The notes under the pieces: model-generated
Told to the model about the DNA's origin: nothing
What the model saw: the letters and a program-made list of their open reading frames with translations, nothing else
Databases searched by the model: none
Program-made: the position numbers and the translations under genes
Assembly: GCF_003751265.1 (NCBI RefSeq)
Contig: NZ_RJKN01000003.1
Location: 62,001-126,000, forward strand
Origin: Pseudokineococcus lusitanus
GTDB taxonomy: Bacteria > Actinomycetota > Actinomycetes > Actinomycetales > Quadrisphaeraceae
DNA: 64,000 nucleotides
Direction of reading: 5' to 3'
In this document: positions 26,447-35,623 of the stretch, in pieces
How positions within the stretch are numbered: the stretch's first letter is position 1
How the letters are laid out: each line of letters begins with the position of its first letter

Positions 26447-26743
26447 TCAGTCGTCGGTGTCGGACCGCACGAGGCGGCGCGCCTGCAGCAGCTGCAGCTC
26501 GGGGCGGTCCGCGGCCACGCGCTCGGCGCGGTCGAGGACCTCCCCGACCCGGGCGGCGTCGGCCGCGACGACGCCGACCGACACCTCCGCGCGGCGGTGG
26601 AGGTCGAGGGCCCCCGTCTCGGCGACGGAGACCTCGAGCCGCCGCAGCGCGGCGACGAGCGGCCGGACGACGGCGCGCTTGGCCTTGAGGGAGCCCACGT
26701 CGGCGGGCAGGAGCAGGTCGAGCACGAGCGCGCCGACGAACAC
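26447..26743 (-). CDS. DUF503 family protein
   Basis: A 98-residue protein of the YlxP/DUF503 family, regularly found between infB and rbfA. It has FVGALVLDLLLPADVGSLKAKRAVVRPLV and the E-V-S-V beta-alpha pattern. Function is not established; the location implies a ribosome- or translation-linked role. GTG 26743 follows GAGGAGG by six bases. Confidence 0.92.
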   Translation of the reverse strand: MFVGALVLDLLLPADVGSLKAKRAVVRPLVAALRRLEVSVAETGALDLHRRAEVSVGVVAADAARVGEVLDRAERVAADRPELQLLQARRLVRSDTDD

Positions 26744-26780
26744 GGGTCCCCTCCTCGGTGGCCGGTGGCCCGGGACGAGC

Positions 26781-26812
26781 CCGGCGGGCGCCCCCAGGGG
26801 GACGCCCGCCGG
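26781..26812 (-). terminator. terminator-like hairpin after infB
   Basis: CCGGCGGGCG and CGCCCGCCGG arms plus CCCC/GGGG extension, 18 bases after the infB stop. Confidence 0.65.
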
Positions 26813-26829
26813 CGAGGTGCGGTCCGCGC

Positions 26830-29800
26830 TCAGGCGCGCGGCTTCTCCCGCATCTCGTACGTCTCGATGACGTCGTCCGCCTTGACGTCGTTGAACGAGC
26901 CGAGGCCGATACCGCACTCGAAGCCCTCGCGGACCTCCGTGGCGTCGTCCTTGAACCGTCGCAGCGACTGGATGGACAGGTCGTTCGAGACCACGACGCC
27001 GTCGCGCAGGAGCCGCGCCCTGGCGTTGCGGCGGACCACGCCGGACCGCACGAGGCAGCCGGCGATGTTGCCGAACTTCGAGGAGCGGAACACCTCGCGG
27101 ATCTCGGCGGTGCCCAGCTGCACCTCCTCGTACTCCGGCTTGAGCATGCCCTTGAGCGACTGCTCGACCTCGTCGATCACCGCGTAGATGACCGAGTAGA
27201 ACCGCAGGTCGACGCCCTCGCGCTCGGCCAGGTCGGCGACGCGCTCGGCGGGCCGCACGTTGAAGCCGATGATGATGGCGTTGTCGACCGTGGCGAGGTT
27301 GACGTCGTTCTGGGTGATGGCGCCCACGCCGCGGTGGATGATCCGCAGCGCGACCTCGTCGCCGACGTCGATCTTGAGCAGCGCCTCCTCCAGCGCCTCG
27401 ACCGAGCCGGAGCCGTCGCCCTTGAGGATGAGGTTGAGGTTGTCGACCTTCCCCTCGGCCAGGGCGGCGGTGAGGTCCTCGAGGCTGATGCGCTTGCGGC
27501 GCTTGGCCAGGAGGGCGGCCCGCTCGCTCGCCTCGCGCCGCTCGGCGATCTGCCGGGCGGTGCGGTCGTCGGTCGCCACGAGGAACGTGTCGCCGGCGCC
27601 CGGGACCTGCGTGAGGCCCAGCACCTGCACGGGGCGGGACGGGCCCGCCTCGACGACGTTCTCGCCGCGCTCGTCGAGCATGGCGCGCACGCGGCCGTGC
27701 GCCCCGCCGGCGACGATCGCGTCGCCGACGCGCAGGGTGCCCGACTGCACGAGCACCGTGGCGACGGAGCCGCGGCCCTTGTCGAGGTGGCCCTCGATGG
27801 CGACGCCGCGCGCGTCCTTGTCGGGGTTGGCGCGCAGGTCGAGCGCCGCGTCCGCGGTGAGCAGGACGGCGTCGAGCAGCCCGTCGATGTTGATGCCCTC
27901 GCGGGCGGAGACCTCGACGAACATCGTGTCGCCGCCGTACTCCTCGGCCACGAGGTTGTACTCGGTGAGCTGCTGCTTGACCTTGTCCGGGTTGGCGCCG
28001 GCCTTGTCGATCTTGTTGACCGCCACGACGATCGGGACGCCGGCCGCCTGGGCGTGGTTGAGCGCCTCGATGGTCTGCGGCATCACGCCGTCGTCCGCCG
28101 CCACGACGAGCACGACGATGTCGGTGACGTCGGCACCACGGGCACGCATGGCCGTGAAGGCCTCGTGGCCCGGGGTGTCGATGAAGGTGATGGCCCGGTC
28201 GACGTCCTCGTGCTCGGTGACGACCTGGTAGGCGCCGATGGCCTGCGTGATGCCGCCGGCCTCGCCCGCCATGACGTCCGCGGAGCGGATGGCGTCGAGC
28301 AGGCGCGTCTTGCCGTGGTCGACGTGACCCATGACGGTCACGACCGGCGGGCGCGCCTCCAGGACGTCGTCGCCCTCGCCCTCGAGCTCGCCGGCCAGGT
28401 CGATGTCGAAGGACGCGAAGAGCTCGCGCTCCTCCTCCTCCGGCGAGACCAGCGAGATGTCGTAGCCGAGCTCGGAGCCGAGGAGCTTGAAGGTGTCCTC
28501 GTCGAGCGACTGCGTCGCCGTCGCCATCTCGCCCAGGTGGAACAGGACGGTGACGAGCGACGCCGGGTTGGCGTCGATGCGCTCCGCGAAGTCCGTCAGG
28601 GACGCGCCCTGGCGGATGCGGATGACGGTCGAGCCGTCGCCGCGGGGGACGCTGACGCCGCCGACCGACGGCGCCTGCATCGCCTCGTACTCCTGGCGCT
28701 TCGCGCGCTTGCTCTTGCGCCCGCGGACCGGACGGCCGCCGCTGCGGCCGAACGCGCCGGCGGTCGCACCGCGACCGCCGCCACCGCGGCCGCGGAAGCC
28801 GCCGCCGCCCGCACCGGGGGGACCCCCGGGGCCGCCGCCGCCGGGACGGCCGCCCGCACCGGGACGACCGCCCGCACCGGGACGACCGCCGCGCGCGGGG
28901 GCGCCGGGACGGCCGACCGTGGAGCGGCCCGGCATCATGCCGGGGTTCGGGCGGGGGCCGCCCGGGCCCGCCGCGCCACCGGGGCGCGGGGCCGGACGCG
29001 GGCCGCCGGGACGGTCGCCCGCCGCCGCGCCGGCGCCGGGGGCACCGCCGCCGGGACGGGGGCCGCCGCCGCGCGGCATCCCCTGGCTCGTCGCGAAGGG
29101 GTTGTTGCCCGGGCGGGGACCACCCGGACGCGGGGCACCACCGGGCGCGCCGGCGCCGGGGGCGCCGCCGGGACGGGGGGCACCGCTGCGGGCGGCGGGC
29201 TCGGCGCGCTCGGCGCCGCGCTCGGGAGCGCCCGCACCGGGACGCGCGCCGGGACGGGGCATGCCCTGGCTCGTCGCGAAGGGGTTGTTGCCCGGACGGG
29301 CGGGGCCGCCCGGACGGGCGCCGCGGTCACCGCGGTCACCGCGGTCGCCGCCCGGCGCGGGGCGGGTGCCCGGACGCTCGGGACGGTCGCCGCCGCGGGC
29401 CGCGGGGGCCTGCGGGGCGGGCGACGGGGCGGCCGGGGCGGGACGGGCCGGGCCCGGACGGGCGCCGGGCGTCGGCGCCGTGCGGGCGGCCGGGGCCGCG
29501 GGGACCTCGGCGGGCGCCGGGCGCGACGGCGCGGCGGGGGCGGCGGGGGCCGGTCGGGCGGGGCCCGGGGTCGGCGCGCCGCCGGCGGCGGGGGCCTGCG
29601 GCGCGGGGGCCGCGGGTGCCGCAGGGGTCGCCTGCGGGGCCGGCGCCGGGCGGGCCGGGCCGGGACGGGCTCCGGTACCGCGCGGGGCGGCCGGGGCGGG
29701 GCTGGGGGCGCTCGCGCCGCCGGCGGCGGGGAACGCGTCCTTCAGGCGTCGGACGACGGGAGCCTCGACGGTCGACGACGCCGACCGGACGAACTCGCCC

Positions 29801-29880
29801 ATCTCCTGGAGCTTGGCCAGCACGACCTTGCTCTCGACGCCGAGGTCCTTGGCGATCTCGTGGACCCGGGGCTTTGCCAC
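26830..29880 (-). CDS. infB: translation initiation factor IF-2
   Basis: A 1016-residue IF-2, the GTPase that brings initiator tRNA to the 30S subunit and drives subunit joining. Residues 1-50 are the IF2_N domain ([17 protein letters not shown]). Residues ~55-375 are a Pro/Ala/Gly/Arg-rich disordered linker in which [12 protein letters not shown] occurs twice. A second IF2_N domain follows, then the G domain with P-loop GHVDHGKT near residue 517, DTPGHEAFT and NKID. GTG 29880 is chosen since AGGAG lies four bases upstream and the family starts with AKPRV; a GTG seven codons upstream is rejected. Confidence 0.97.
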   Translation of the reverse strand: MAKPRVHEIAKDLGVESKVVLAKLQEMGEFVRSASSTVEAPVVRRLKDAFPAAGGASAPSPAPAAPRGTGARPGPARPAPAPQATPAAPAAPAPQAPAAGGAPTPGPARPAPAAPAAPSRPAPAEVPAAPAARTAPTPGARPGPARPAPAAPSPAPQAPAARGGDRPERPGTRPAPGGDRGDRGDRGARPGGPARPGNNPFATSQGMPRPGARPGAGAPERGAERAEPAARSGAPRPGGAPGAGAPGGAPRPGGPRPGNNPFATSQGMPRGGGPRPGGGAPGAGAAAGDRPGGPRPAPRPGGAAGPGGPRPNPGMMPGRSTVGRPGAPARGGRPGAGGRPGAGGRPGGGGPGGPPGAGGGGFRGRGGGGRGATAGAFGRSGGRPVRGRKSKRAKRQEYEAMQAPSVGGVSVPRGDGSTVIRIRQGASLTDFAERIDANPASLVTVLFHLGEMATATQSLDEDTFKLLGSELGYDISLVSPEEEERELFASFDIDLAGELEGEGDDVLEARPPVVTVMGHVDHGKTRLLDAIRSADVMAGEAGGITQAIGAYQVVTEHEDVDRAITFIDTPGHEAFTAMRARGADVTDIVVLVVAADDGVMPQTIEALNHAQAAGVPIVVAVNKIDKAGANPDKVKQQLTEYNLVAEEYGGDTMFVEVSAREGINIDGLLDAVLLTADAALDLRANPDKDARGVAIEGHLDKGRGSVATVLVQSGTLRVGDAIVAGGAHGRVRAMLDERGENVVEAGPSRPVQVLGLTQVPGAGDTFLVATDDRTARQIAERREASERAALLAKRRKRISLEDLTAALAEGKVDNLNLILKGDGSGSVEALEEALLKIDVGDEVALRIIHRGVGAITQNDVNLATVDNAIIIGFNVRPAERVADLAEREGVDLRFYSVIYAVIDEVEQSLKGMLKPEYEEVQLGTAEIREVFRSSKFGNIAGCLVRSGVVRRNARARLLRDGVVVSNDLSIQSLRRFKDDATEVREGFECGIGLGSFNDVKADDVIETYEMREKPRA

Positions 29881-29886
29881 ATCTCT

Positions 29887-29912
29887 CCTGTCCTGGCCCA
29901 CGCCGGGACAGG
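29887..29912 (-). promoter_or_regulatory. hairpin overlapping the infB ribosome binding site
   Basis: Arms CCTGTCC and GGACAGG around a 12-base loop. The inner part of the downstream arm shares three bases with the AGGAG Shine-Dalgarno of infB, so folding could limit initiation. Inference only. Confidence 0.4.
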
Positions 29913-30274
29913 CGGGGCCTAGTGCTGCTGGGGGGTGCTCATCGCTGGGAGCTCATCGGGTGCCCATGAGATGCAGACCCGCTCTCGCTGTCGACGGTCG
30001 TCCCGGACCCGAGGCGCGGTGCGCCGCGGGCGTGCCGACCCGCGCGCGACCGTTACCGGTGCGACGTGCGGGAGGGTGCGGGCCGACCGGGGGTCCGGCG
30101 CGCACCGCCCCATGGTGCCACCTCGACGGGGGTGCGCGCGTCACCGCGGGTGCCGGCCCGCCGGTCGGGCGACGTCGTCGATCGCCCTGCGTCGTCGTCG
30201 GGTGCGCTGCGTGACGGAGGTGCGGCGCGCCCGGCGTCGACCCGCAGGCCCGCTCCGGGCCCGGCTCCCCCACC
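29913..30274. other. infB upstream region, no gene seen
   Basis: No ORF here has family likeness. There are two GATGAG copies and a CTCAT/ATGAG stem near 29939-29974 in the infB leader. The rest is ordinary GC-rich sequence leading into the 41-bp array. Confidence 0.5.
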
Positions 30275-30498
30275 CACTTCGCTGCCGAAGTCGATCCCAG
30301 GAGCCGCTCCCCAGTCACTTCGCTGCCGAAGTCGACCCCCGGGGCCCGCCCCCACCCACTTCGCTGCCGAAGTCGGCGCTGGGATGCTTTCCCGCTCCAC
30401 TTCGCTGCCGAAGTCGTGGTCCGGAGCCGTCCGCCACCCACGTCGCTGCCGACGTCGCCCCCCATGACCGCTCCCCACCCGCGTCGCTGCCGACGTCG
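30275..30498. repeat. six-unit 41-bp palindromic repeat array between ylxR and infB
   Basis: CACTTCGCTGCCGAAGTCG occurs at 30275, 30316, 30357 and 30398. Variants with ACGTCG/CGACGT in place of ACTTCG/CGAAGT occur at 30439 and 30480. Starts are exactly 41 bp apart throughout. Each unit is a six-base stem with a CTGC loop. The two variants change both arms together so pairing is kept. The 22-base intervals are diverged but keep a loose GGAGCCG...CTCCCCAC consensus. 41 is not divisible by three, so no repeat protein is encoded. Confidence 0.93.
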
Positions 30499-30530
30499 GT
30501 CCCCGGACCGGGCGCCGGGGCGCGGCAGGG

Positions 30531-30815
30531 CTACGGCGCGTCGCGCCCGTCGGCGGCGGCGAGGTGCTCGGCGACGGCGTCGGTCGCCAGCGGGCCCGGC
30601 ACCCGGAGGGCGCGGGGCAGCGCCCGGCGGCGCACCGCCAGGGCCAGGCAGGCGGGGTCGGCGTGGAGCCAGGCGCCGCGGCCCCCGAGGCGGCGGCGGA
30701 CGTCGGGGACGACGGCGTCCGTCCCCGCGAGGGCGAGGCGGAGCAGGCCGTCGGCCTCCGTCGTCGTCCGGCACCCGACGCACGTGCGCCGGGGCCGGTG
30801 CGCCGTGCCGGCCAC
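30531..30815 (-). CDS. ylxR: YlxR/DUF448 RNA-binding protein
   Basis: A 94-residue member of the YlxR family encoded between nusA and infB in most bacteria. It has the defining RTCVGCRTTTEADGLLRL start, GRGAWLHADPACLALAVRRRAL, and is basic. Family members bind RNA or affect RNase P or transcription; the exact role here is unknown. GTG 30815 lies five bases after the nusA stop. Confidence 0.93.
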   Translation of the reverse strand: MAGTAHRPRRTCVGCRTTTEADGLLRLALAGTDAVVPDVRRRLGGRGAWLHADPACLALAVRRRALPRALRVPGPLATDAVAEHLAAADGRDAP

Positions 30816-30820
30816 GTCCG

Positions 30821-32149
30821 TCAGCCGCGGGGGTCGCGGCGCGGGCGCTCGTCGCGGGGGCCGCCCGTGCGGGGCGCCCCCGTCCGGGGCCCGCCGGGGG
30901 CGCCGTACCCGCCGGTGCGCGGCGCGCCCGTCCGCGACCCGCCGGGGCCGCCCGTGCCGGTCCGCGGACCGCCCGCACGGCCCGGCGCCGGGCCGCGGCC
31001 CTCGCCGCCGCGCGGCGCGTCGGAGCGCGGCCCGCGCAGGGGCTCCCGGCGCGGCGCCGAGGGGTCGAGCGGCGGCGGCTCGGGGGCCGTGTCGCTGCGG
31101 ATGTCGATGCGCCAGCCGGTGAGCCGGGCGGCGAGGCGGGCGTTCTGCCCCTCCTTGCCGATGGCGAGCGAGAGCTGGTAGTCGGGGACGACGACGCGGC
31201 AGGAGCGCGAGGCGGCGTCGACGACCTCGACCGAGCTCACGCGGGCCGGGGACAGCGCCGCGGCGACGAAGGCCGCCGGGTCGTCCTCCCAGTCGACGAT
31301 GTCGATCTTCTCGTCGCGCAGCTCGGTCATGACGGCGCGCACGCGCTGCCCCATCGGCCCGATGCACGCGCCCTTGGGGTTGAGCCCCGGGACGGTCGAG
31401 CGGACGGCGACCTTGCTGCGGTGCCCGGCCTCGCGCGCCAGCGCCATGATCTCGACCGAGCCGTCGGCGATCTCGGGCACCTCGAGGGCGAAGAGCCGGC
31501 GGACGAGGTCGGGGTGCGTGCGCGACAGCGTGATCGACGGGCCGCGGAAGCCTCGCTTGACCTGCACGACGAGCGCGCGCACGCGCGAGCCGTGCGGGTA
31601 GCTCTCCCCCGGCACCTGCTCGGCCGGCGGCATGACGGCCTCGACGGGCCCGAGGTCCACGTGCACCATCGAGCGGTCCCGGCCCTGCTGGACGACGCCG
31701 GAGATGACGTCGCCCTCGCGGCCCTGGAACTCGCCGAGCACGGCCGCGTCCTCGGCGTCGCGCAGCTTCTGGAAGATCACCTGGCGCGCCGTCGTCGCGG
31801 CGACGCGGCCGAAGCCCGTCGGGGTGTCGTCGTACTCGCGGACCGGCGCGGGCGGCGCCGGCGGCGCGGCGGGCGCGGCGTCGTCCTCCGACGTCGTCGC
31901 GTCGGCGGGCCCCTCCTCGGCGCCGTCGGCCGGCGCGGGCCGTCCCTCGGACGCCTGCTCCGGCGTCTCCTGCGCCCAGACGGTGACCCGCCCGGACACG
32001 CGGTCGAGCTCCACGCGGGCGCGGCGGGCCGAGCCCTCCTCGCGCTGGTAGGCGAGGAGCATCGCCGTCTCCAGCGCCTCCACCAGCGTCTCCAGCGGCA
32101 TCTCCCGCTCGCGCGCCAGCATCCGCAGCGCGGCCATGTCGACGTCCAT
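30821..32149 (-). CDS. nusA: transcription termination/antitermination factor NusA
   Basis: A 442-residue NusA. The N-terminal RNAP-binding domain includes [31 protein letters not shown], interrupted by an acidic Ala/Pro insert near residues 65-100. S1 ([23 protein letters not shown]) and two KH domains ([45 protein letters not shown]) follow. From about residue 355 it ends in a Gly/Arg/Pro-rich disordered tail with repeats of [15 protein letters not shown] 32149 shares a base with the rimP stop. Confidence 0.96.
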   Translation of the reverse strand: MDVDMAALRMLAREREMPLETLVEALETAMLLAYQREEGSARRARVELDRVSGRVTVWAQETPEQASEGRPAPADGAEEGPADATTSEDDAAPAAPPAPPAPVREYDDTPTGFGRVAATTARQVIFQKLRDAEDAAVLGEFQGREGDVISGVVQQGRDRSMVHVDLGPVEAVMPPAEQVPGESYPHGSRVRALVVQVKRGFRGPSITLSRTHPDLVRRLFALEVPEIADGSVEIMALAREAGHRSKVAVRSTVPGLNPKGACIGPMGQRVRAVMTELRDEKIDIVDWEDDPAAFVAAALSPARVSSVEVVDAASRSCRVVVPDYQLSLAIGKEGQNARLAARLTGWRIDIRSDTAPEPPPLDPSAPRREPLRGPRSDAPRGGEGRGPAPGRAGGPRTGTGGPGGSRTGAPRTGGYGAPGGPRTGAPRTGGPRDERPRRDPRG

Positions 32150-32745
32150 CAGCCCTCGTCCTCGTCCTCGTCGTGCGCGTCGTCGTGCTCGTCGTCGTCC
32201 GGCTCGTCGTCGAGGTCCTCGTCGTCCTCGTCGGCCGGGGCGTCCTTGCGGTCGAACTCCACCTGAACCGCGCCGGTCCCGAGGCGGTCCCACGGGACTT
32301 CGAGCCGCTCGGCGGCGCCCTTCTCGTCGACGACGAGGACGACGCCGGCGGCCCCGGCCTCGACGACGCGGCCGGTGACCCGGCGGGCCGTGCCGTCCTC
32401 GCCCGTGACGTCCACCTGGACGAGCCGCGTGCGGGAGCGGCGCCAGTGGCGCGGCTCGGTGAGCGGGCGGTCGACGCCGGGGCTGCCGACCTCGAGGAGG
32501 TACGGCTGCTCGCCGAAGGCACCGGCGTCGTCGAGCGCCGTGGAGACGGCCCGCGTGACGTCGGCCGCCTGGTCCAGCGACATGGCGCCGACGGCGTCCT
32601 CGGGGAGGTCCACGACGACGCGGACGACACGGCGTCGGCCGGCCGGCGTCACGGTGACCTTCTCGAGGACGAACCCGGCCCCGCCGACGACGGGGTCCAG
32701 GAGCTCCGTGAGCTCCGCCGGCCTGCTCGGGGCGCTGCTCGCCAC
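32149..32745 (-). CDS. rimP: ribosome maturation factor RimP with acidic tail
   Basis: A 198-residue RimP needed for 30S assembly. It has [32 protein letters not shown] and [20 protein letters not shown]. The last ~35 residues are almost entirely Asp and Glu with two His, like the RbfA tail. GTG 32745 follows GGGAGG by six bases. It is first in the rimP-nusA-ylxR unit. Confidence 0.95.
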   Translation of the reverse strand: MASSAPSRPAELTELLDPVVGGAGFVLEKVTVTPAGRRRVVRVVVDLPEDAVGAMSLDQAADVTRAVSTALDDAGAFGEQPYLLEVGSPGVDRPLTEPRHWRRSRTRLVQVDVTGEDGTARRVTGRVVEAGAAGVVLVVDEKGAAERLEVPWDRLGTGAVQVEFDRKDAPADEDDEDLDDEPDDDEHDDAHDEDEDEG

Positions 32746-32835
32746 GACGTCCTCCCGTGTCCAGTTGTGGTGCGCCGCGCCGGGGTGGGCCCCGGGGCGC
32801 TGGTCGGTCCGCGCCCGGTCGCCGGGCGCCCCCCG

Positions 32836-32841
32836 ATGCTA
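32836..32841 (-). promoter_or_regulatory. putative rimP-nusA operon -10
   Basis: TAGCAT on the minus strand 91 bases upstream of the rimP start, giving a leader of roughly 80 bases. Confidence 0.45.
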
Positions 32842-33042
32842 GCCGCGGGCGCGGGGCCCGCCGGACGCCGCGGTGCCGCCCCCGGCGGGACGGCGCGGCC
32901 CCCGGGCTCGCCACGACGGGACGGCGCCGTCACCCATCCGGAGCAGCGCGGGCGCCGAAGCGGCCGGACGTCCACGTCGGACGGAGGGCCCGGGGGGGGC
33001 GCTCGACGACCCGGCACCCCCAGCCCCGGAGGACCCGCCACC

Positions 33043-34323
33043 GTGCCCCTGCACCCCGCCGCCCTGCTGCGCGCCGCCCGCGAGCGGGCCTACGCCGTGT
33101 GGGCGAGCCCGCGCCTGCTGCACCCGGCCGACCACCTCGTGGCCGCGGCCGTGCGCCGCCGCGCCCGTCGCCCGGGCCGGCCGACGGGCGCCGTGACCCG
33201 CGCGCACGTCCTCGTCTGCCCGCCCGGCGACGGCAACATCGGCGACCAGGCCATGGTCGAGGCCTTCCTCGGCGCGACCGACGGCCCGGTCGTCCTCCTC
33301 GTGCGCGAGCACGGCGACGTCGCCGTCCCGGCGGCCGACCGGTCGCGCGCCGAGGTCGTGGCGCTCCCCCGCCTCGTCTACGGCGGCGGCGTCGGGCACG
33401 TGCGCGACGCCGCCCGGCTCGCCCGGCTCCTGGGGCGCGCCCGGTCGGTGTCCGTCGTGGGCGCCGACCTCATGGACGGGGGGTACGGGCACCGGGCCGC
33501 CGCCAACCTCTCGCTCGTCGCGGCGCTCGCGCGGCGGGCGGGCCTGCCGAGCCGCGTCCTCGGCTTCAGCTGGAACGGCCGCGCCCACCCGGGCGCCCGG
33601 GCCGCGCTCGGCCGCGCCGCCGCCCGGGGCACGCGCCTCATGCTGCGCGACCCGCTGTCGGCCGACCGGGCCCGCCGCGACGGCCTCGCCGGGGTGGAGG
33701 AGGTCCTCGACACCGTCTTCATGGCCGCCGACGACCTCGACCCGACGGCGGCCGACGCCCTCCTCGGCGCCCCGCGCCCGGACGACCCGCCGCTCGTCGT
33801 CGTCAACGTCAGCGGGCTCGTCGGCGCCCGTGTGGACCAGCACGCCGACCACGTCGCCGTCGTCGACCACCTCCGCGCCCGCGGGGCCCGCGTCGTCCTC
33901 CTGCCGCACGTCCGGCGCCCCGGCGGCGACGACGTCGCGGAGGTGCGGCGCCTGGCCGCGGCCTTCGCGGCCGACGCGCAGGTGCTGGCCGTCGACGAGC
34001 TGCTCCGCCCCGCGCAGGTGCGGGCGCTCGCGGACCGGTCCGACGCCGTCCTCACCGGCCGCATGCACCTCGCCGTCATGGCGCTCTCGCGCGGCGTGCC
34101 CGCGGTCTGCCTCTCGACCCAGGGCAAGGTCGACGGCCTCATGGCCGCCTTCCGGTCGCCCGGCGCGAGCGTGGAGCCCCGCCCCGGGATGGCGGCCGAG
34201 CTGACGCGGCGGCTCGACGACGCCCTCGCGGCCGACGGCGCCCGGCGGGCCGAGCTCTCCGGCCTCGCGGCCGACGCCGCCCGGATGGCGCGCCGCAACG
34301 TGGCGGGCCTCGACGCCGCCTGA
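33043..34323 (+). CDS. polysaccharide pyruvyl transferase family protein
   Basis: A 426-residue CsaB/WcaK-type protein. Rossmann-like start HVLVCPPGDGNIGDQAMVEAF, then SVSVVGADLMDGGYG, and VLTGRMHLAVMALSRGVPAVCLSTQGKVDGLM with the conserved RxH. Such enzymes add pyruvate ketals from phosphoenolpyruvate to cell-surface sugars. It lies about 11 kb from the exopolysaccharide locus, so the acceptor is unknown. GTG 33043 has GGAGGA eight bases upstream. Confidence 0.85.
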   Translation: MPLHPAALLRAARERAYAVWASPRLLHPADHLVAAAVRRRARRPGRPTGAVTRAHVLVCPPGDGNIGDQAMVEAFLGATDGPVVLLVREHGDVAVPAADRSRAEVVALPRLVYGGGVGHVRDAARLARLLGRARSVSVVGADLMDGGYGHRAAANLSLVAALARRAGLPSRVLGFSWNGRAHPGARAALGRAAARGTRLMLRDPLSADRARRDGLAGVEEVLDTVFMAADDLDPTAADALLGAPRPDDPPLVVVNVSGLVGARVDQHADHVAVVDHLRARGARVVLLPHVRRPGGDDVAEVRRLAAAFAADAQVLAVDELLRPAQVRALADRSDAVLTGRMHLAVMALSRGVPAVCLSTQGKVDGLMAAFRSPGASVEPRPGMAAELTRRLDDALAADGARRAELSGLAADAARMARRNVAGLDAA

Positions 34324-34400
34324 GCGCTGCGGCCGGTCCGAGGGGGCGGCGTCGACGCGGCGGGGGACGGCCCGGCCCGGCGCCGTGGCAGCATCGCGGC

Positions 34401-35456
34401 GTGCCCGACCGACCCGCGCCGCGGCCCTCCCGCCGCCGGGTGCTCGGGCTCCTCGCCGCCGTGCCGCTCGCCGGGCTCGCCGGCTGCTCCTCGCTGCCGG
34501 ACCTCTCCGCCGTGCGCGTCGACCCCGACTGGCCCGGCACCGCCGCCCCGCCCGTCCCCGACGCCGACGAGCGGGCCCGCGCGCGGGCGGCCGACGACGC
34601 CCGGGCCCTCCGGCGGGCGGTGGAGGCCTTCCTCGCCGCGGGCGCGGAGGGCGCCCCGGCGGTGGCGGCCGCCCTCGTCGTCGCCGCCGGGACCGAGCAC
34701 CTCGCGGCGCTCGGGGAGCCCGACGACGGCCCGGACGGCGCCCCGGGCACCGGTGCCCCGACGACCGCGCCGACCGACGCGCCGGCCCCCTCGGCCGCGG
34801 CCCTGGCGGAGCAGGTGGCCGGGGCGGCCGAGGCCGCCCGCGCCGACGTGCCGGGGACGTCGTCGGGGCTCGCCCGGCTGCTCGCCGCCGTCGCCGCGTC
34901 CCGCTCCTTGCTGGCGCAGCGGGTGCAGGGCGCGCCCGAGGTGCCCGACCCCTCCGCCGTCACGGGCGCCGGCCCGGCCGGCTCGGTGACCGGGACGGTC
35001 CTCACGCCGCCGCAGGCGGTGCCGGGCGAGGCGGCGGCGCTCGAGGGGCTCGCCGCGGGGGCGCTGGCCGCGGCGCGCGGGGTCGAGGTCGCCGCGGCGT
35101 CGCTGGCCGACGACGCCCGCGCCCGGGCTCTCGACCTCCGCGGGGCGCTCGAGGACGAGGCGGACGTCGTCGCCGCGGCGCTCGTCGCGGTCGGCGGACG
35201 GGCCCCCGTCGCGGCGCCGGACTACGTGCTGCCCGCGCCGCTCGGGGGCGCCGACGACGCCGTCGCGCTCGTGACGCTCGTGCTCGACCGCCTCGCGGCG
35301 ACGGCGCTCGACGCCGTCCCCGCGCTCGTCGGCGAGCGACGGCTCATGGCGGCGGACACGACGGTCCGCGCCGCGGCGTGGGCGGACGCCTGGCGCCCGG
35401 GCGGCCCGGCGGACGACGTCCGCCTCGCCCTCCCCGGCACCACCGCCCCCGCCTGA
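34401..35456 (+). CDS. Tat-type lipoprotein, DUF4439-like
   Basis: A 351-residue Ala-rich exported protein. The N terminus has a twin-arginine pattern SRRRVLGLLAAVPLAGLAGC that ends in a lipobox (LAGC). The rest is helical with a low-complexity DGAPGTGAPTTAPTDAPAPS insert, and resembles the ferritin-like DUF4439 proteins encoded between rimP and proS in other actinobacteria. The usual helix with Tyr/Gly motif is not obvious, so the domain call is partly from context. CAGCAT six bases before GTG 34401 suggests a leaderless message. Confidence 0.72.
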   Translation: MPDRPAPRPSRRRVLGLLAAVPLAGLAGCSSLPDLSAVRVDPDWPGTAAPPVPDADERARARAADDARALRRAVEAFLAAGAEGAPAVAAALVVAAGTEHLAALGEPDDGPDGAPGTGAPTTAPTDAPAPSAAALAEQVAGAAEAARADVPGTSSGLARLLAAVAASRSLLAQRVQGAPEVPDPSAVTGAGPAGSVTGTVLTPPQAVPGEAAALEGLAAGALAAARGVEVAAASLADDARARALDLRGALEDEADVVAAALVAVGGRAPVAAPDYVLPAPLGGADDAVALVTLVLDRLAATALDAVPALVGERRLMAADTTVRAAAWADAWRPGGPADDVRLALPGTTAPA

Positions 35457-35489
35457 CCCTGGGGGGTGACGTCCCGGCGCGCCTGCACG

Positions 35490-35593
35490 GTGAAGTCGAC
35501 GTCGACTTCACCTCCCGGCACCCCTCCGGGGTGAAGTAGACGTCGACTTCACCTCCCGGCACCCCTTGGGGGTGAAGTAGACGTCCACTTCAC
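35490..35593. repeat. three-unit 41-bp palindromic repeat array at convergent gene ends
   Basis: At 35490 the half-site GTGAAGTCGAC is followed directly by its exact reverse complement, a perfect 22-bp palindrome. Near-identical copies start at 35531 (one change) and 35572 (two changes), so the period is exactly 41 bp. The 19-base intervals are also alike (CTCCCGGCACCCC then TCCGGG or TTGGGG). It sits between the stops of the DUF4439-like and TauE/SafE genes, where it could end transcription from both sides. Confidence 0.92.
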
Positions 35594-35623
35594 GACCAGG
35601 CACCGCTGAGGGCCAGGGGGGCG

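Noticed and set aside
30275-30498. CRISPR array (regular palindromic repeats with variable spacers)
   Set aside because: Repeats are only 19 bp and spacers 22 bp, the spacers still share a loose consensus, two repeats are variants, and no cas genes are near. Two other loci show the same 41-bp period without variable spacers.
35490-35593. Phage or integron attachment sites
   Set aside because: No integrase, no tRNA target and no foreign-looking block nearby; a tandem array at convergent gene ends fits a terminator or binding array better.
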